Source of the DNA: Scatosoma sp045643825 | GTDB taxonomy: Bacteria; Bacillota; Clostridia; Christensenellales; Borkfalkiaceae | Direction of reading: 5' to 3' | NCBI GenBank assembly: GCA_045643825.1 | Contig: JAZRFV010000027.1 | Coordinates: forward strand, 1-20,036 | DNA: 20,036 bases | In this document: positions 7,369-14,921 of the stretch, piece after piece | Position numbering within the stretch: position 1 is the first letter of the stretch | Layout of the letters: each line of letters begins with the position of its first letter | Made by a program: the position numbers and the translations under genes | The notes under the pieces: generated by a model | Database searches by the model: none | Seen by the model: the letters and a program-made list of their open reading frames with translations, nothing else | What the model was told of the DNA's origin: nothing

Positions 7369-9003
7369 ATGAAAAAATCTATTTTATCTTTAGTATTAAC
7401 GTGCTTTTGCGCGTTTGGTTTGGTAGCAAGTGCTCGCAGCGTTGCTTCTACGGAAGTAACGCCTGCGGCGGCAGCTGAAACGGTAGAAGTTATCGACTAC
7501 GCAGCACAGCCCACCCTGAACCTTAACGGCAACTCGCAAACCTTTGAAGTAACGGTAAAAACCTTCGTAGACGGCGATACCACCCACTTCAACGTTCCTA
7601 ACGTAGCAGGCGCGGAAAAATTTGCAAACGGCGTATTGAAGGCAAGATATGCGGCGGTAAACACCCCCGAATCTACGGGTAAATTGGAAGAATGGGGTAA
7701 AAAAGCCTCCAGATTCACCCGTGAAAAACTTTCCAGCGCAACCTCTATCATTGTAGAATCGGAAGATGAAGCCTTCACCCCTGACTCCACTGGTGACAGA
7801 TATATTTCTTGGGTATGGTACAAAGCCCCCGGCGCAACCACCTACCGCAACCTCAACCTTGAATTGTTGCAGGAAGGCCTTGGTCGTGGCTCGAGCGCGC
7901 TTAACAGCCGTTACGGTGAATTGGCATCCGCGGCAATTGCACAAGCAAACGCCTTGGAATTGCACGTATACGGCCCTAAAGGTCAGGACCCCGACTTCTA
8001 CTACGGCGAATCTATTGAGATTGACCTTAAGGAACTTCGTTTAAACATCAGCAAATACGAAGGCAAACGTGTTGCATTTGAAGGTATCGTTTCCTATTAC
8101 GTAAACCAAGGCGTTTATGTAGAAAGCTTTGACGAAGAACTTCAGATGTATTTCGGTATCTACGTATACTACGGTTTCACCTCGATTTCTTCGCAAGGTA
8201 TAAGCGTATTGGGTATCGGTAACAAGGTACGTGTTACGGGTGTTGTACAATACTACGAAGCAGGTGGTTCTTACCAGCTCTCCGACTTGAAATACAACCC
8301 CTATATTCCTTCCGCTGACGATATCCGCTTGATTGAAAAAGGCTATTCTGCGGCAAACGTAGAGCTCACGCCCAACGAATTCAACAAGAAAATCAACGTA
8401 GAAATCACCAACGAGACGGTTGATCCCGAAACGGGTGACGTTACCATGTCCACCACGACGAAGTTGATGCCCTATGCAGAACTTGCGATGAACACCTCCA
8501 TCTCGATGAAAGGTCTTTACGTAAAAGAAGTTCACACCACCGACAACGGCGGTAACAACGACGGCGCAATGACCTTGACCTGCGAATCGAAGGGACAAAC
8601 CGTAAAGGTTCGTACCATCGTTTTGAAGGATTCGGCTGGTAATGTCGCAACGGAAGATATGTTGCTTGGTAAAACCATCGACGTAAAGGGCGTTATCGAC
8701 ACCTTCAGCGGTGAATACCAAATCAAAATCATTTCCTTGGCGGGCATCCTCGTAGAAGGCGAACCCTTGTTCCCTCCCGTTGTACAGCCTACCCCTCCTG
8801 CAACGGATTCCTCCTCGGACGTAACGTCGGAGGTCCCTGAAAATCCCGGTTCCGGAACCATTACTTACCCTGAAGTAGATTCCACCCCTAAAAAGGATAA
8901 GGATTCTAAAAAAGACAAGGGCTGTAAGAGTGTTCTTGCGGTATCCGCAATTTTGCCTATGATGGCGGTTGCATGTGTGTTGTTTAAAAAACGTGAAAAT
9001 TAA
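7369..9003 (+). CDS. Secreted, membrane-anchored SNase-like nuclease with OB-like domains
   Basis: Likely surface nuclease, 544 residues. A type I signal peptide covers about residues 1-22. The thermonuclease (SNase) domain spans about 57-202. Asp70 in VDGDT, Arg93 and Glu101 in RYAAVNTPE, and Arg144 in GDRYISWVW align with D21, R35, E43 and R87 of staphylococcal nuclease; the R93-to-E101 spacing is identical. The calcium ligand D40 is Asn98 here. Two OB-like beta domains follow: about 222-310 (VAFEGIVSYYVNQGVYVES) and about 365-462 (ISMKGLYVKEV, IDVKGVI). A Pro/Ser/Asp linker and a Lys/Asp-rich stretch lead to a C-terminal hydrophobic anchor (521-538) ending in KKREN. No LPXTG motif is seen. 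The ribosome binding site AAGGAAA can pair with a TCCTT just upstream (7345-7358). It sits in the importer operon, 29 bp after the binding protein. Confidence 0.88.
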   Translation: MKKSILSLVLTCFCAFGLVASARSVASTEVTPAAAAETVEVIDYAAQPTLNLNGNSQTFEVTVKTFVDGDTTHFNVPNVAGAEKFANGVLKARYAAVNTPESTGKLEEWGKKASRFTREKLSSATSIIVESEDEAFTPDSTGDRYISWVWYKAPGATTYRNLNLELLQEGLGRGSSALNSRYGELASAAIAQANALELHVYGPKGQDPDFYYGESIEIDLKELRLNISKYEGKRVAFEGIVSYYVNQGVYVESFDEELQMYFGIYVYYGFTSISSQGISVLGIGNKVRVTGVVQYYEAGGSYQLSDLKYNPYIPSADDIRLIEKGYSAANVELTPNEFNKKINVEITNETVDPETGDVTMSTTTKLMPYAELAMNTSISMKGLYVKEVHTTDNGGNNDGAMTLTCESKGQTVKVRTIVLKDSAGNVATEDMLLGKTIDVKGVIDTFSGEYQIKIISLAGILVEGEPLFPPVVQPTPPATDSSSDVTSEVPENPGSGTITYPEVDSTPKKDKDSKKDKGCKSVLAVSAILPMMAVACVLFKKREN

Positions 9004-9034
9004 TTAAAAAATTATATATAAGGAGAAAAAACTT

Positions 9035-12000
9035 ATGAAGAAACTCATCCCCAGCCTTCTTGCGATGTTGTTGTGCTTCGGTGTAGCTACCGGTTGTAAG
9101 GACAAGAAAGGTTCCTCTTCTGAACCTACGACCTCTTCCGTAGAAACCACCCCTGAAAGCTCGTCTCAAGAATCTACCCCCGAGGCTTCGTCCCCCGAGA
9201 GTTCGGATCCCGAAACCCCTGCTCCCGAAACGCCCTCTGCTCATCCCCACGAAACGGACTTGGCTGACGTTAAGGATTACCTCCAAGGTATCGTTAACGA
9301 AATGACGTTGGAAACGCGTAAAGAATTTACCGTTATCAACAGCTACTCCTTCTTCGGCGAAACCGCAAAGTATGATATCGCTTGGTCGGTTAACGTAGCA
9401 GGCGTTACCGTTGTTGAAGGTGAAACCGAAGACACCATCGTTATCAGCGAATTGGAAGAAGACACCCCCTTCGTTTTGACGGCAACCATCACCGATCCCG
9501 AAGGCTGCCATACGACGACGGCTACCTTCGACGGTATCGCTTTGAAAGCATTGAGCCTTATCCCTACGATGATCACGGAAAAACCCGCTGAAAACACGGC
9601 ATACAAGCTCTATGTTTACCAGAGCACCTTGGCACAAGACCTTTACTTCACGGGTTATGATAAGGCAGCTACCTACTACTTCGGTACGACCCAGAACTAT
9701 GAAGAAGGCGTTGACGTATACGCTGAATACATTCAAGGTACCGACAACTTCTACTTGACCTTCACCTACGAAGGCGTTAAGAAGTACATCGGTATTCAAT
9801 TGAGTGCTGACGGTGCACACGATAACATCGTTGCTACCACCGAACCTGTATCCTACTTCTTCTGGAATGCAACCCTTCAAACCGTATGTACGCACCTTGA
9901 CGTAAACAAGAAGGGCGAAGCTTCCGACTACTACATGGGTAACTACAGCGACAAGACCACCATTAGCATGTCCATGACCTCCTATGCAGGCGGTGCTGGT
10001 AACAACGTTGGTGGCTTGGTAACGATGGTTGACAAGAACCAATTCACCCCTGCTGTTAAGGTAGAAACCGAAAAAGAAAAGCTTTCCATCAAGACGGACT
10101 TCACGGGTGCTGATACCGTAGAGCTTCCTACCGCTGGTATGAACTATTCGGAAGTTGCAATCGCTTGGGAAGTTGTAAGCGGTGACGTTACGATCGCTAA
10201 CAACGTACTTACCATCGCTAACCCTTCCGCTGAAGCTACGGCTGTTGTAAAGGCAACCATCACCTGCGGTGACGTTACCGATACGAAGGAATTCACCCTT
10301 ACCTTGAAACCTGGTTCTGCACTTCCTGCAGATGGCTCGACCTTGACGATTGCTGAAGTTCTTGCTTTGGTATACGAAGGCGATACGACCAACAAATATT
10401 ACGTTACGGGTACGGTTACGGAAGTATACAATACCCAATATGGTAATATGTACATCAAAGACGATGCTGGCAACACGTTGACCGTTTATGGTACATACAG
10501 TGCTGATGGTAGCACAAGATTTGACTCTATGGATCCTTCCGCTCAACCCAAGGCTGGCGACACCGTTAAATTCTACTCCATCCTTTCTTCCTACAATGGT
10601 AAGAACCAATTGAAGAACGCTTGGATTATCGAAGTTACCCCTGGTGAAGGCGGTGGCGAAGATGTAGGCGGCGGCGAAGATGTTGGTGGCGGCGATGATA
10701 CGCAAGAAATTGTAAAAGCTACTGGCGATTCCTTCACCATCGAATCTTATGCAACGGCTAACGGCTGGGCAAATAGCACCTGCTATGAAACCATCGAACA
10801 CGAAAACTACACGATAACCGTTTCCGCTACCCCTGTTGGCGACTATGGTCAAAACTCTGGTAAATATTACACCAGCGGTCAAACCTGGAGAATGTACCAA
10901 ACGGAAGCAGCTACCTTCACCATCACGGCAGCTGAAGGCAAAACCATCGCAACCGTTAAGTTTACCTATGTAATCAAAAACACGGGTATCCTTACGTTCA
11001 ATGGGGCTAACTATGATTCCGATGCAGTTATCACCGTAAATGCAGCAACCGCTACGTTCGGCGTAGGTCAAACGGGTACTGTTACGAATGGTAACATCCA
11101 AATCACTGCAATCGAAGTTATTTTTGCAGCTGAAGGCGGCGAAATCGATCCCCCCGCACACGAACAAAACTTCGTAGAAGGCAAGTGCGAATGTGGCGAA
11201 GAAGATCCTAACTATGTTGCTCCTTCCGCTCCTACGCAAGAAGAAATCGTAGAAATGGCTTATGCCCTTGAAAAAAATGCGGCTCTTCCTGGTACGTATA
11301 CCTTGACGGGTACGATTATCTCTATCCCTACCGAATACAGCTCTCAATTCAGCAACGTAACCGTTGTTATCGTTATCAATGATTTGCTTGCTAGACCCAT
11401 CGAATGCTATCGTTTGAAGGGTAACGGCGCTGATACCATCGCTATTGGTGATACGATTACCGTTTCTGGTACGCTTAAAAATTACAACGGCAAGGTTGAA
11501 TTCGACCAAGGCTGTACGATTGATGCAATCGTTGAAGATGCAGTAGTTCCCGCATCTGTTGTGCTTGCAATCGAAAAAGAAGCTTTGAACGTTGACCTTG
11601 GCACCTTCACGGAAGCAGCTACGGTTACCGCAAGCTTCGTTCCCACCTTTGATGGCGTTGTAGTTACCTGGACCTCTTCCAGCGAATATGTTGCCATCGA
11701 TGGCAACGTAATTAGCTTCACGATTCCTGAAAGCGGCGCTGTAGAAGTTGAAGTTACGGCAACCATCACCTACAATGGTGAAACCACGACGAAGGTATTC
11801 CCTGCAATCGTTAAGAAAGTAGAAGCTGGCGCTGTATCCGAAAACCTTGCAACCTTCACCCTTGGTACCGATAAAACCGTTTCGGCTCACACCGACAACA
11901 ATACTGCTACTACGACCTATACTGAAACCGTTGGCGCTTACAAATTGAGCATCACGAACGGTGTGAAGATGTATAACAACTGCTTCGACAAAACTGGTAA

Positions 12001-12274
12001 AGCTGGTATTAAATTCGGTACTGGTTCCGCTACAGGTTCTTGCCAATTTATCGTTCCTGACGATGTAAATAAGGTTGTTATTTATGTAGCAAAATATAAA
12101 GCCAACACCACTAAAATGTCCTTCAATGGTACGACTTATACTTTGAGTAAAGCATCCGACAATGGCGAATATGAAGCAATCGAAGTAGATACCTCCGTTA
12201 CCAAAACGGTTACAATCGCTACGGTTAGCGGTGGCATTCGTGCAATGATGACCGAAATCCAATTCTGGTCCTAA
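9035..12274 (+). CDS. Large modular surface lipoprotein with Ig-like, OB-like and beta-sandwich domains
   Basis: 1079-residue lipoprotein without a recognisable catalytic domain, probably a surface binding or scaffold protein. Lipobox ATGC, Cys21. A Ser/Pro/Thr/Glu linker covers 27-72. Modules: Ig-like (about 95-165), an unassigned beta domain (about 185-335), an Ig-like module resembling atrophied bacterial Ig domains (345-425), OB-like (435-535), a Gly/Glu/Asp spacer with GGGEDV repeats (538-555), beta-sandwich (560-698), the short Cys motif EGKCECGEEDPNY (715-727), a second OB-like domain (734-833), Ig-like (845-926) and a C-terminal beta-sandwich (937-1079). The OB domain at 734-833 is closely similar to one in the RNase-like lipoprotein downstream. 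These modules are often seen next to extracellular nucleases and other hydrolases in gut bacteria. AAGGAG precedes the ATG. It is the last gene of the importer operon, before the terminator at 12326. Confidence 0.85.
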   Translation: MKKLIPSLLAMLLCFGVATGCKDKKGSSSEPTTSSVETTPESSSQESTPEASSPESSDPETPAPETPSAHPHETDLADVKDYLQGIVNEMTLETRKEFTVINSYSFFGETAKYDIAWSVNVAGVTVVEGETEDTIVISELEEDTPFVLTATITDPEGCHTTTATFDGIALKALSLIPTMITEKPAENTAYKLYVYQSTLAQDLYFTGYDKAATYYFGTTQNYEEGVDVYAEYIQGTDNFYLTFTYEGVKKYIGIQLSADGAHDNIVATTEPVSYFFWNATLQTVCTHLDVNKKGEASDYYMGNYSDKTTISMSMTSYAGGAGNNVGGLVTMVDKNQFTPAVKVETEKEKLSIKTDFTGADTVELPTAGMNYSEVAIAWEVVSGDVTIANNVLTIANPSAEATAVVKATITCGDVTDTKEFTLTLKPGSALPADGSTLTIAEVLALVYEGDTTNKYYVTGTVTEVYNTQYGNMYIKDDAGNTLTVYGTYSADGSTRFDSMDPSAQPKAGDTVKFYSILSSYNGKNQLKNAWIIEVTPGEGGGEDVGGGEDVGGGDDTQEIVKATGDSFTIESYATANGWANSTCYETIEHENYTITVSATPVGDYGQNSGKYYTSGQTWRMYQTEAATFTITAAEGKTIATVKFTYVIKNTGILTFNGANYDSDAVITVNAATATFGVGQTGTVTNGNIQITAIEVIFAAEGGEIDPPAHEQNFVEGKCECGEEDPNYVAPSAPTQEEIVEMAYALEKNAALPGTYTLTGTIISIPTEYSSQFSNVTVVIVINDLLARPIECYRLKGNGADTIAIGDTITVSGTLKNYNGKVEFDQGCTIDAIVEDAVVPASVVLAIEKEALNVDLGTFTEAATVTASFVPTFDGVVVTWTSSSEYVAIDGNVISFTIPESGAVEVEVTATITYNGETTTKVFPAIVKKVEAGAVSENLATFTLGTDKTVSAHTDNNTATTTYTETVGAYKLSITNGVKMYNNCFDKTGKAGIKFGTGSATGSCQFIVPDDVNKVVIYVAKYKANTTKMSFNGTTYTLSKASDNGEYEAIEVDTSVTKTVTIATVSGGIRAMMTEIQFWS

Positions 12275-12298
12275 TCTAAGAATTTGATTGCGAATTCT

Positions 12299-12315
12299 AA
12301 TTAGTTCGACTAATT
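12299..12315 (+). other. AT-rich hairpin ahead of the operon terminator
   Basis: AATTAGT and ACTAATT flank a TCG loop, a perfect 7-bp stem starting 24 bases after the stop of the large lipoprotein gene and followed by a run of A. It precedes the GC-rich terminator. It may serve as a 3' stabilising element or a terminator in the opposite direction. Confidence 0.4.
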
Positions 12316-12325
12316 AAAAAACTGA

Positions 12326-12356
12326 ACCGTCCCCTTTCGGGGGCGGGTCTTTTATT
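12326..12356 (+). terminator. Rho-independent terminator of the importer/surface-protein operon
   Basis: ACCGTCCCC (12326-12334), loop TTTC, and GGGGGCGGGT (12339-12348) pair over 9 bp with one bulged G and one G-U pair, followed by CTTTTATT. A run of A precedes it. It separates the large operon from the independently promoted gene at 12419. Confidence 0.8.
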
Positions 12357-12383
12357 CTCTTATCATAAGCCTTTCAATATCGT

Positions 12384-12412
12384 TTGACTTATTTCCCCTA
12401 AAATGCTATACT
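12384..12412 (+). promoter_or_regulatory. Strong extended -10 promoter placed for a leaderless transcript
   Basis: TTGACT (12384-12389), a 17-base spacer, and TATACT (12407-12412) with TG at 12404-12405 (extended -10). The start codon ATG is at 12419-12421, so the expected transcription start (six to eight bases after the -10) falls on or beside the A of the ATG. No ribosome binding site exists between the -10 and the ATG. Every other gene start in this window has a purine-rich site upstream, though at uxaB the choice between two ATGs is open. Confidence 0.8.
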
Positions 12413-12418
12413 GTATTT

Positions 12419-13912
12419 ATGAATACTTCTTTAGATAAACTTAAGAAAACTTTTGCAACAATTTTTGCACTCCTTATCGGTTGCACCGCTATTGCTTGCG
12501 ACCGTAACGATAGCTCCGTAGAAAGCAATTCTTCCACGGAACAATCCTCCACCATCACCGAGGAAAGCGAAAGCCCTGCTGACAGCGAGGATAGTCAGGA
12601 CAGCCAAGACAGTCAAACGCCCCCTTCCAGCGAGGAAGAAGGCGGTAACGATGGTGACGGTGACGGCGGTGAGGTTGAAGATGAACGCACCGAGGAAGAA
12701 GAACAGGCTTTTCAAGAGGCTGGGCGTATTATGGATATGGCGTATGCTTTGTCCACGGGTGCGAGCCTTGACGGGACCTATACCCTTACGGGCGTTGTGA
12801 ACTATATCGATATCGATTACACATCCTCCAAGGGTGTTTGCCTTTACATGAACGTGAAGGAACCTAAAAACCGTGAGCTCTACTGCTACCAATTGAAAGG
12901 TGCAGGTGCTGATCTTATTGATTCGGGTGACACCATTACCGTTTCGGGTACCATCAAGAATTACAAGGGCATGATTGAATTTGACAAGAATTGCAGCCTT
13001 GTATCCTATACCCTTGCAAACGGCACGCAAGGCGACACCCCTAGCGACAGCGAAGATCCTTACAAGAATGTAAGCGAAACGGAATTCTACGCAAACTACA
13101 CCGTGGCAACGAGCAACGAGGATGCGTATTACCGTAGCCAACACGGGTTTATGTCGGGGACCTTGACCGTACCTGATCAAGCGCCCACCATTTCCCCCTA
13201 CCGTCCCAAAGTAGGTACCGCCTACGTGCGTAACAATGAAATGCGTTACGAGGAAGACGGCAAGGCATACGTGGTGACCGATGCCTACGGCAACGAGGCA
13301 TTTACCGTATATAAGGATGGTGCATACATCACTCTTGAAGAGGTTGCGGCGTACGTATACGCCTTTGGTACTTACCCGAAAAATCAATCCACCTCGAAGA
13401 ATGCCACGCCCAGCAGTAGCATGTGGGGGGAATACTTACGTTTGAACCACACCAGTTTCTCGGGTGATACCTCTCGTTATCCTTACGAACCGAAGCTCCC
13501 CAACATCAGCGGTTGCGGTGGAAACCTCAACTACTATGAAATGGATATCGGCACGACGGGGACGGATTGCGATCCTTCTTATACGGCGGAGCTGTACAAC
13601 GATGGTTACAATATCGTTCGTGGTGCGGCACGTATCGTGTACGGCAAGAGGGATTTGAACGACAACGGTATTTGGGAACAGGGTGAATTCCACGTCTTCT
13701 ATACCTATAACCATTACAACGATTTCCAAGAATATCTCAACTACGAAGGTGGTTGGGGGGAAATGTTCGGTAATATCACGGGTGGCGGTACGATTTCGAG
13801 CAAGTACGATTACGCACCCACCGATTACGTACCCGTGTCCTTTGGTGTTTTGTCCACCGCCCCTGCTGTGTTGAGCAGTAGAGCGTTGGCAAACCGTTAT
13901 TTTGGCCTTTAA
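12419..13912 (+). CDS. Surface lipoprotein with OB-like domain and C-terminal barnase-like RNase domain
   Basis: 497 residues. A signal peptide leads to one of two possible lipoboxes: LIGC (Cys22) or AIAC (Cys27, which matches the binding protein's AVAC). A very acidic Ser/Asp/Glu linker covers 31-98. An OB-like domain (about 100-199; MAYAL, GTYTLTG, GDTITVSGTIKNYKG) follows. The C-terminal part (about 290-445) resembles microbial guanyl-specific RNases of the barnase type: AYITLEEVAAYVYAFG (302-317), KLPNISG (359-365), Glu374 in YYEMDI, Arg401 and Arg405 in VRGAARIVYG, and His432 in NHYNDF. These match barnase E73, R83, R87 and H102, with the R-R spacing of four and the HYxxF motif preserved. 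Two insertions lengthen the loops. The expected activity is RNA cleavage outside the cell; this is inferred, not shown. No other in-frame ATG, GTG or TTG lies nearby upstream. No barstar-like gene is seen beside it. Confidence 0.82.
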   Translation: MNTSLDKLKKTFATIFALLIGCTAIACDRNDSSVESNSSTEQSSTITEESESPADSEDSQDSQDSQTPPSSEEEGGNDGDGDGGEVEDERTEEEEQAFQEAGRIMDMAYALSTGASLDGTYTLTGVVNYIDIDYTSSKGVCLYMNVKEPKNRELYCYQLKGAGADLIDSGDTITVSGTIKNYKGMIEFDKNCSLVSYTLANGTQGDTPSDSEDPYKNVSETEFYANYTVATSNEDAYYRSQHGFMSGTLTVPDQAPTISPYRPKVGTAYVRNNEMRYEEDGKAYVVTDAYGNEAFTVYKDGAYITLEEVAAYVYAFGTYPKNQSTSKNATPSSSMWGEYLRLNHTSFSGDTSRYPYEPKLPNISGCGGNLNYYEMDIGTTGTDCDPSYTAELYNDGYNIVRGAARIVYGKRDLNDNGIWEQGEFHVFYTYNHYNDFQEYLNYEGGWGEMFGNITGGGTISSKYDYAPTDYVPVSFGVLSTAPAVLSSRALANRYFGL

Positions 13913-13927
13913 TCAAACAACAAATAG

Positions 13928-13962
13928 AAAAGCAGGTCTTTCCTCGGGAAAAACCTGCTTTT
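13928..13962. terminator. Strong hairpin terminator between convergent operons, probably bidirectional
   Basis: AAAAGCAGGT (13928-13937) pairs with ACCTGCTTTT (13953-13962), and inside it TTTCC pairs with GGAAA around a TCG loop, with one C-A mismatch: 15 pairs in all. The plus strand continues with TTTTGTGTTTTT. The minus strand also ends its stem in TTTT. It lies between the RNase-like gene (plus) and the cupin gene (minus), so it can end both transcripts. Confidence 0.88.
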
Positions 13963-13995
13963 GTGTTTTTGGGCTATTTTTGGCGCTTTAATTTA

Positions 13996-14325
13996 TCATT
14001 GTTGAGGCACAACGGCGTAGAAAAGTAAATCCTCTTCGCCCATATTGATCAAACAATGGGTACTGCCCTTGGGACAGTAGTGACAATCGCCTACGGAAAG
14101 CCTCTCTTCCTTGCCATCGCAAATGGATTTGCCTGTGCCCGACAAAATGAAGATAATTTCCGCACTCGTTTCATGGGTGTGCGTTCCCACCGACGAGCCT
14201 TTGGCGAGACGGCCACGTAAAATTTTGTTTTGTCCGTCTGTGTATAACTTTGCACACAAAGCTCCGTCACCGCCATAAAATGCTGTTAATTCCTTTTCTT
14301 CCATTTCATTGAATTTTATCTGCAT
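13996..14325 (-). CDS. Small single-domain cupin protein
   Basis: 109-residue cytoplasmic cupin_2 protein. Motif 1 is GSSVGTHTHETSAEIIFILSG (residues 43-63) with metal ligands His49, His51 and Glu56. Motif 2 is GDCHYCPKGSTHCLIN (79-94) with His90. All four expected metal ligands are present. Single-domain cupins in sugar operons can be isomerases, lyases for unsaturated uronates, or sensors; this one also resembles many uncharacterised small cupins, and its reaction cannot be assigned. It starts 12 bp after the flavin-reductase-like gene and is the last gene of the minus-strand group. AGAGGA lies upstream of the ATG. Confidence 0.85.
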   Translation of the reverse strand: MQIKFNEMEEKELTAFYGGDGALCAKLYTDGQNKILRGRLAKGSSVGTHTHETSAEIIFILSGTGKSICDGKEERLSVGDCHYCPKGSTHCLINMGEEDLLFYAVVPQQ

Positions 14326-14337
14326 TTTCTTGTCCTC

Positions 14338-14898
14338 TTACTTTAATTTTAAGCCGTCAGAAAAGGCTTTACCGACCTTTTCACCGATGGTGTAATATTC
14401 CCTCACGCCACTTGCATAGCACAAGGGATTTATCTTCTTCACGTCAATCTGACCGTTTTCATCGAGCACCGATTCGTCCACGGAGACGTTTACCACGTCA
14501 CCGATGCAAATCTCCATCTCGGTGTCGTAGCTGACGAGCTTGCATTCGAGTACAAGCGGTAAATTTTCAATGATAGGTGCGTTGACAAAGGCACTTTTCG
14601 TGATTTTCCAACCCGTTTTTTCGAGTTTGTTCGGTTCGCTATTTCCCGAAACCAAGCCCACGAAGTCAGCTGCCATATAGTTTTTCGCATCGGCAATCCC
14701 CACCGTGAATGCCTGGGTTTTTAAGAGGTTTTTCACCGTTTTACGGCTGGCACTCAACGACAACGCTACCTGTGCGGTGTCGCAGGGCATACCCCAAGCC
14801 GCATTCATTGCGTTGGGCGTACCATCCTCGTCGTACGTGCCTATAATCAACACGGGCAACGGATAAATCGATGCCTTGGGTTTTAAATTCTTTCTCAT
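14338..14898 (-). CDS. Flavoredoxin-like FMN-binding flavin reductase domain protein
   Basis: 186-residue cytoplasmic protein of the flavin reductase-like (split-barrel) family. Visible features are the N-terminal YPLPVLIIGTYDEDGTPNAMNAAWG run (12-36), typical of the FMN-binding barrel, then SLSASRKTVKNLLKT (47-61), and SGNSEPNKLEKTGW (84-97), which matches the family's D/E-K-x-x-x-x-G segment. Members reduce flavin or act as flavoredoxin electron carriers. The donor and partner here are unknown. GAGGAA precedes the ATG. It follows uxaC after a 54-bp gap with a hairpin, so it may be expressed at a lower level than the uxa genes or separately. Confidence 0.85.
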   Translation of the reverse strand: MRKNLKPKASIYPLPVLIIGTYDEDGTPNAMNAAWGMPCDTAQVALSLSASRKTVKNLLKTQAFTVGIADAKNYMAADFVGLVSGNSEPNKLEKTGWKITKSAFVNAPIIENLPLVLECKLVSYDTEMEICIGDVVNVSVDESVLDENGQIDVKKINPLCYASGVREYYTIGEKVGKAFSDGLKLK

Positions 14899-14921
14899 AG
14901 TTTTTCCTCGCTTTTCACAAT

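Noticed and set aside
10642..10700. Possible tandem repeat array (GGGEDV units) in the large lipoprotein
   Set aside because: Only two to three units of a simple linker. It is a flexible spacer, not a CRISPR or structured repeat.
8984..12262. Minus-strand open frame of 1092 codons opposite the large lipoprotein gene
   Set aside because: The plus-strand frame has a lipobox, ribosome binding site and recognisable domains. The antisense frame has none and is open only because the sense codons seldom create stops in that register.
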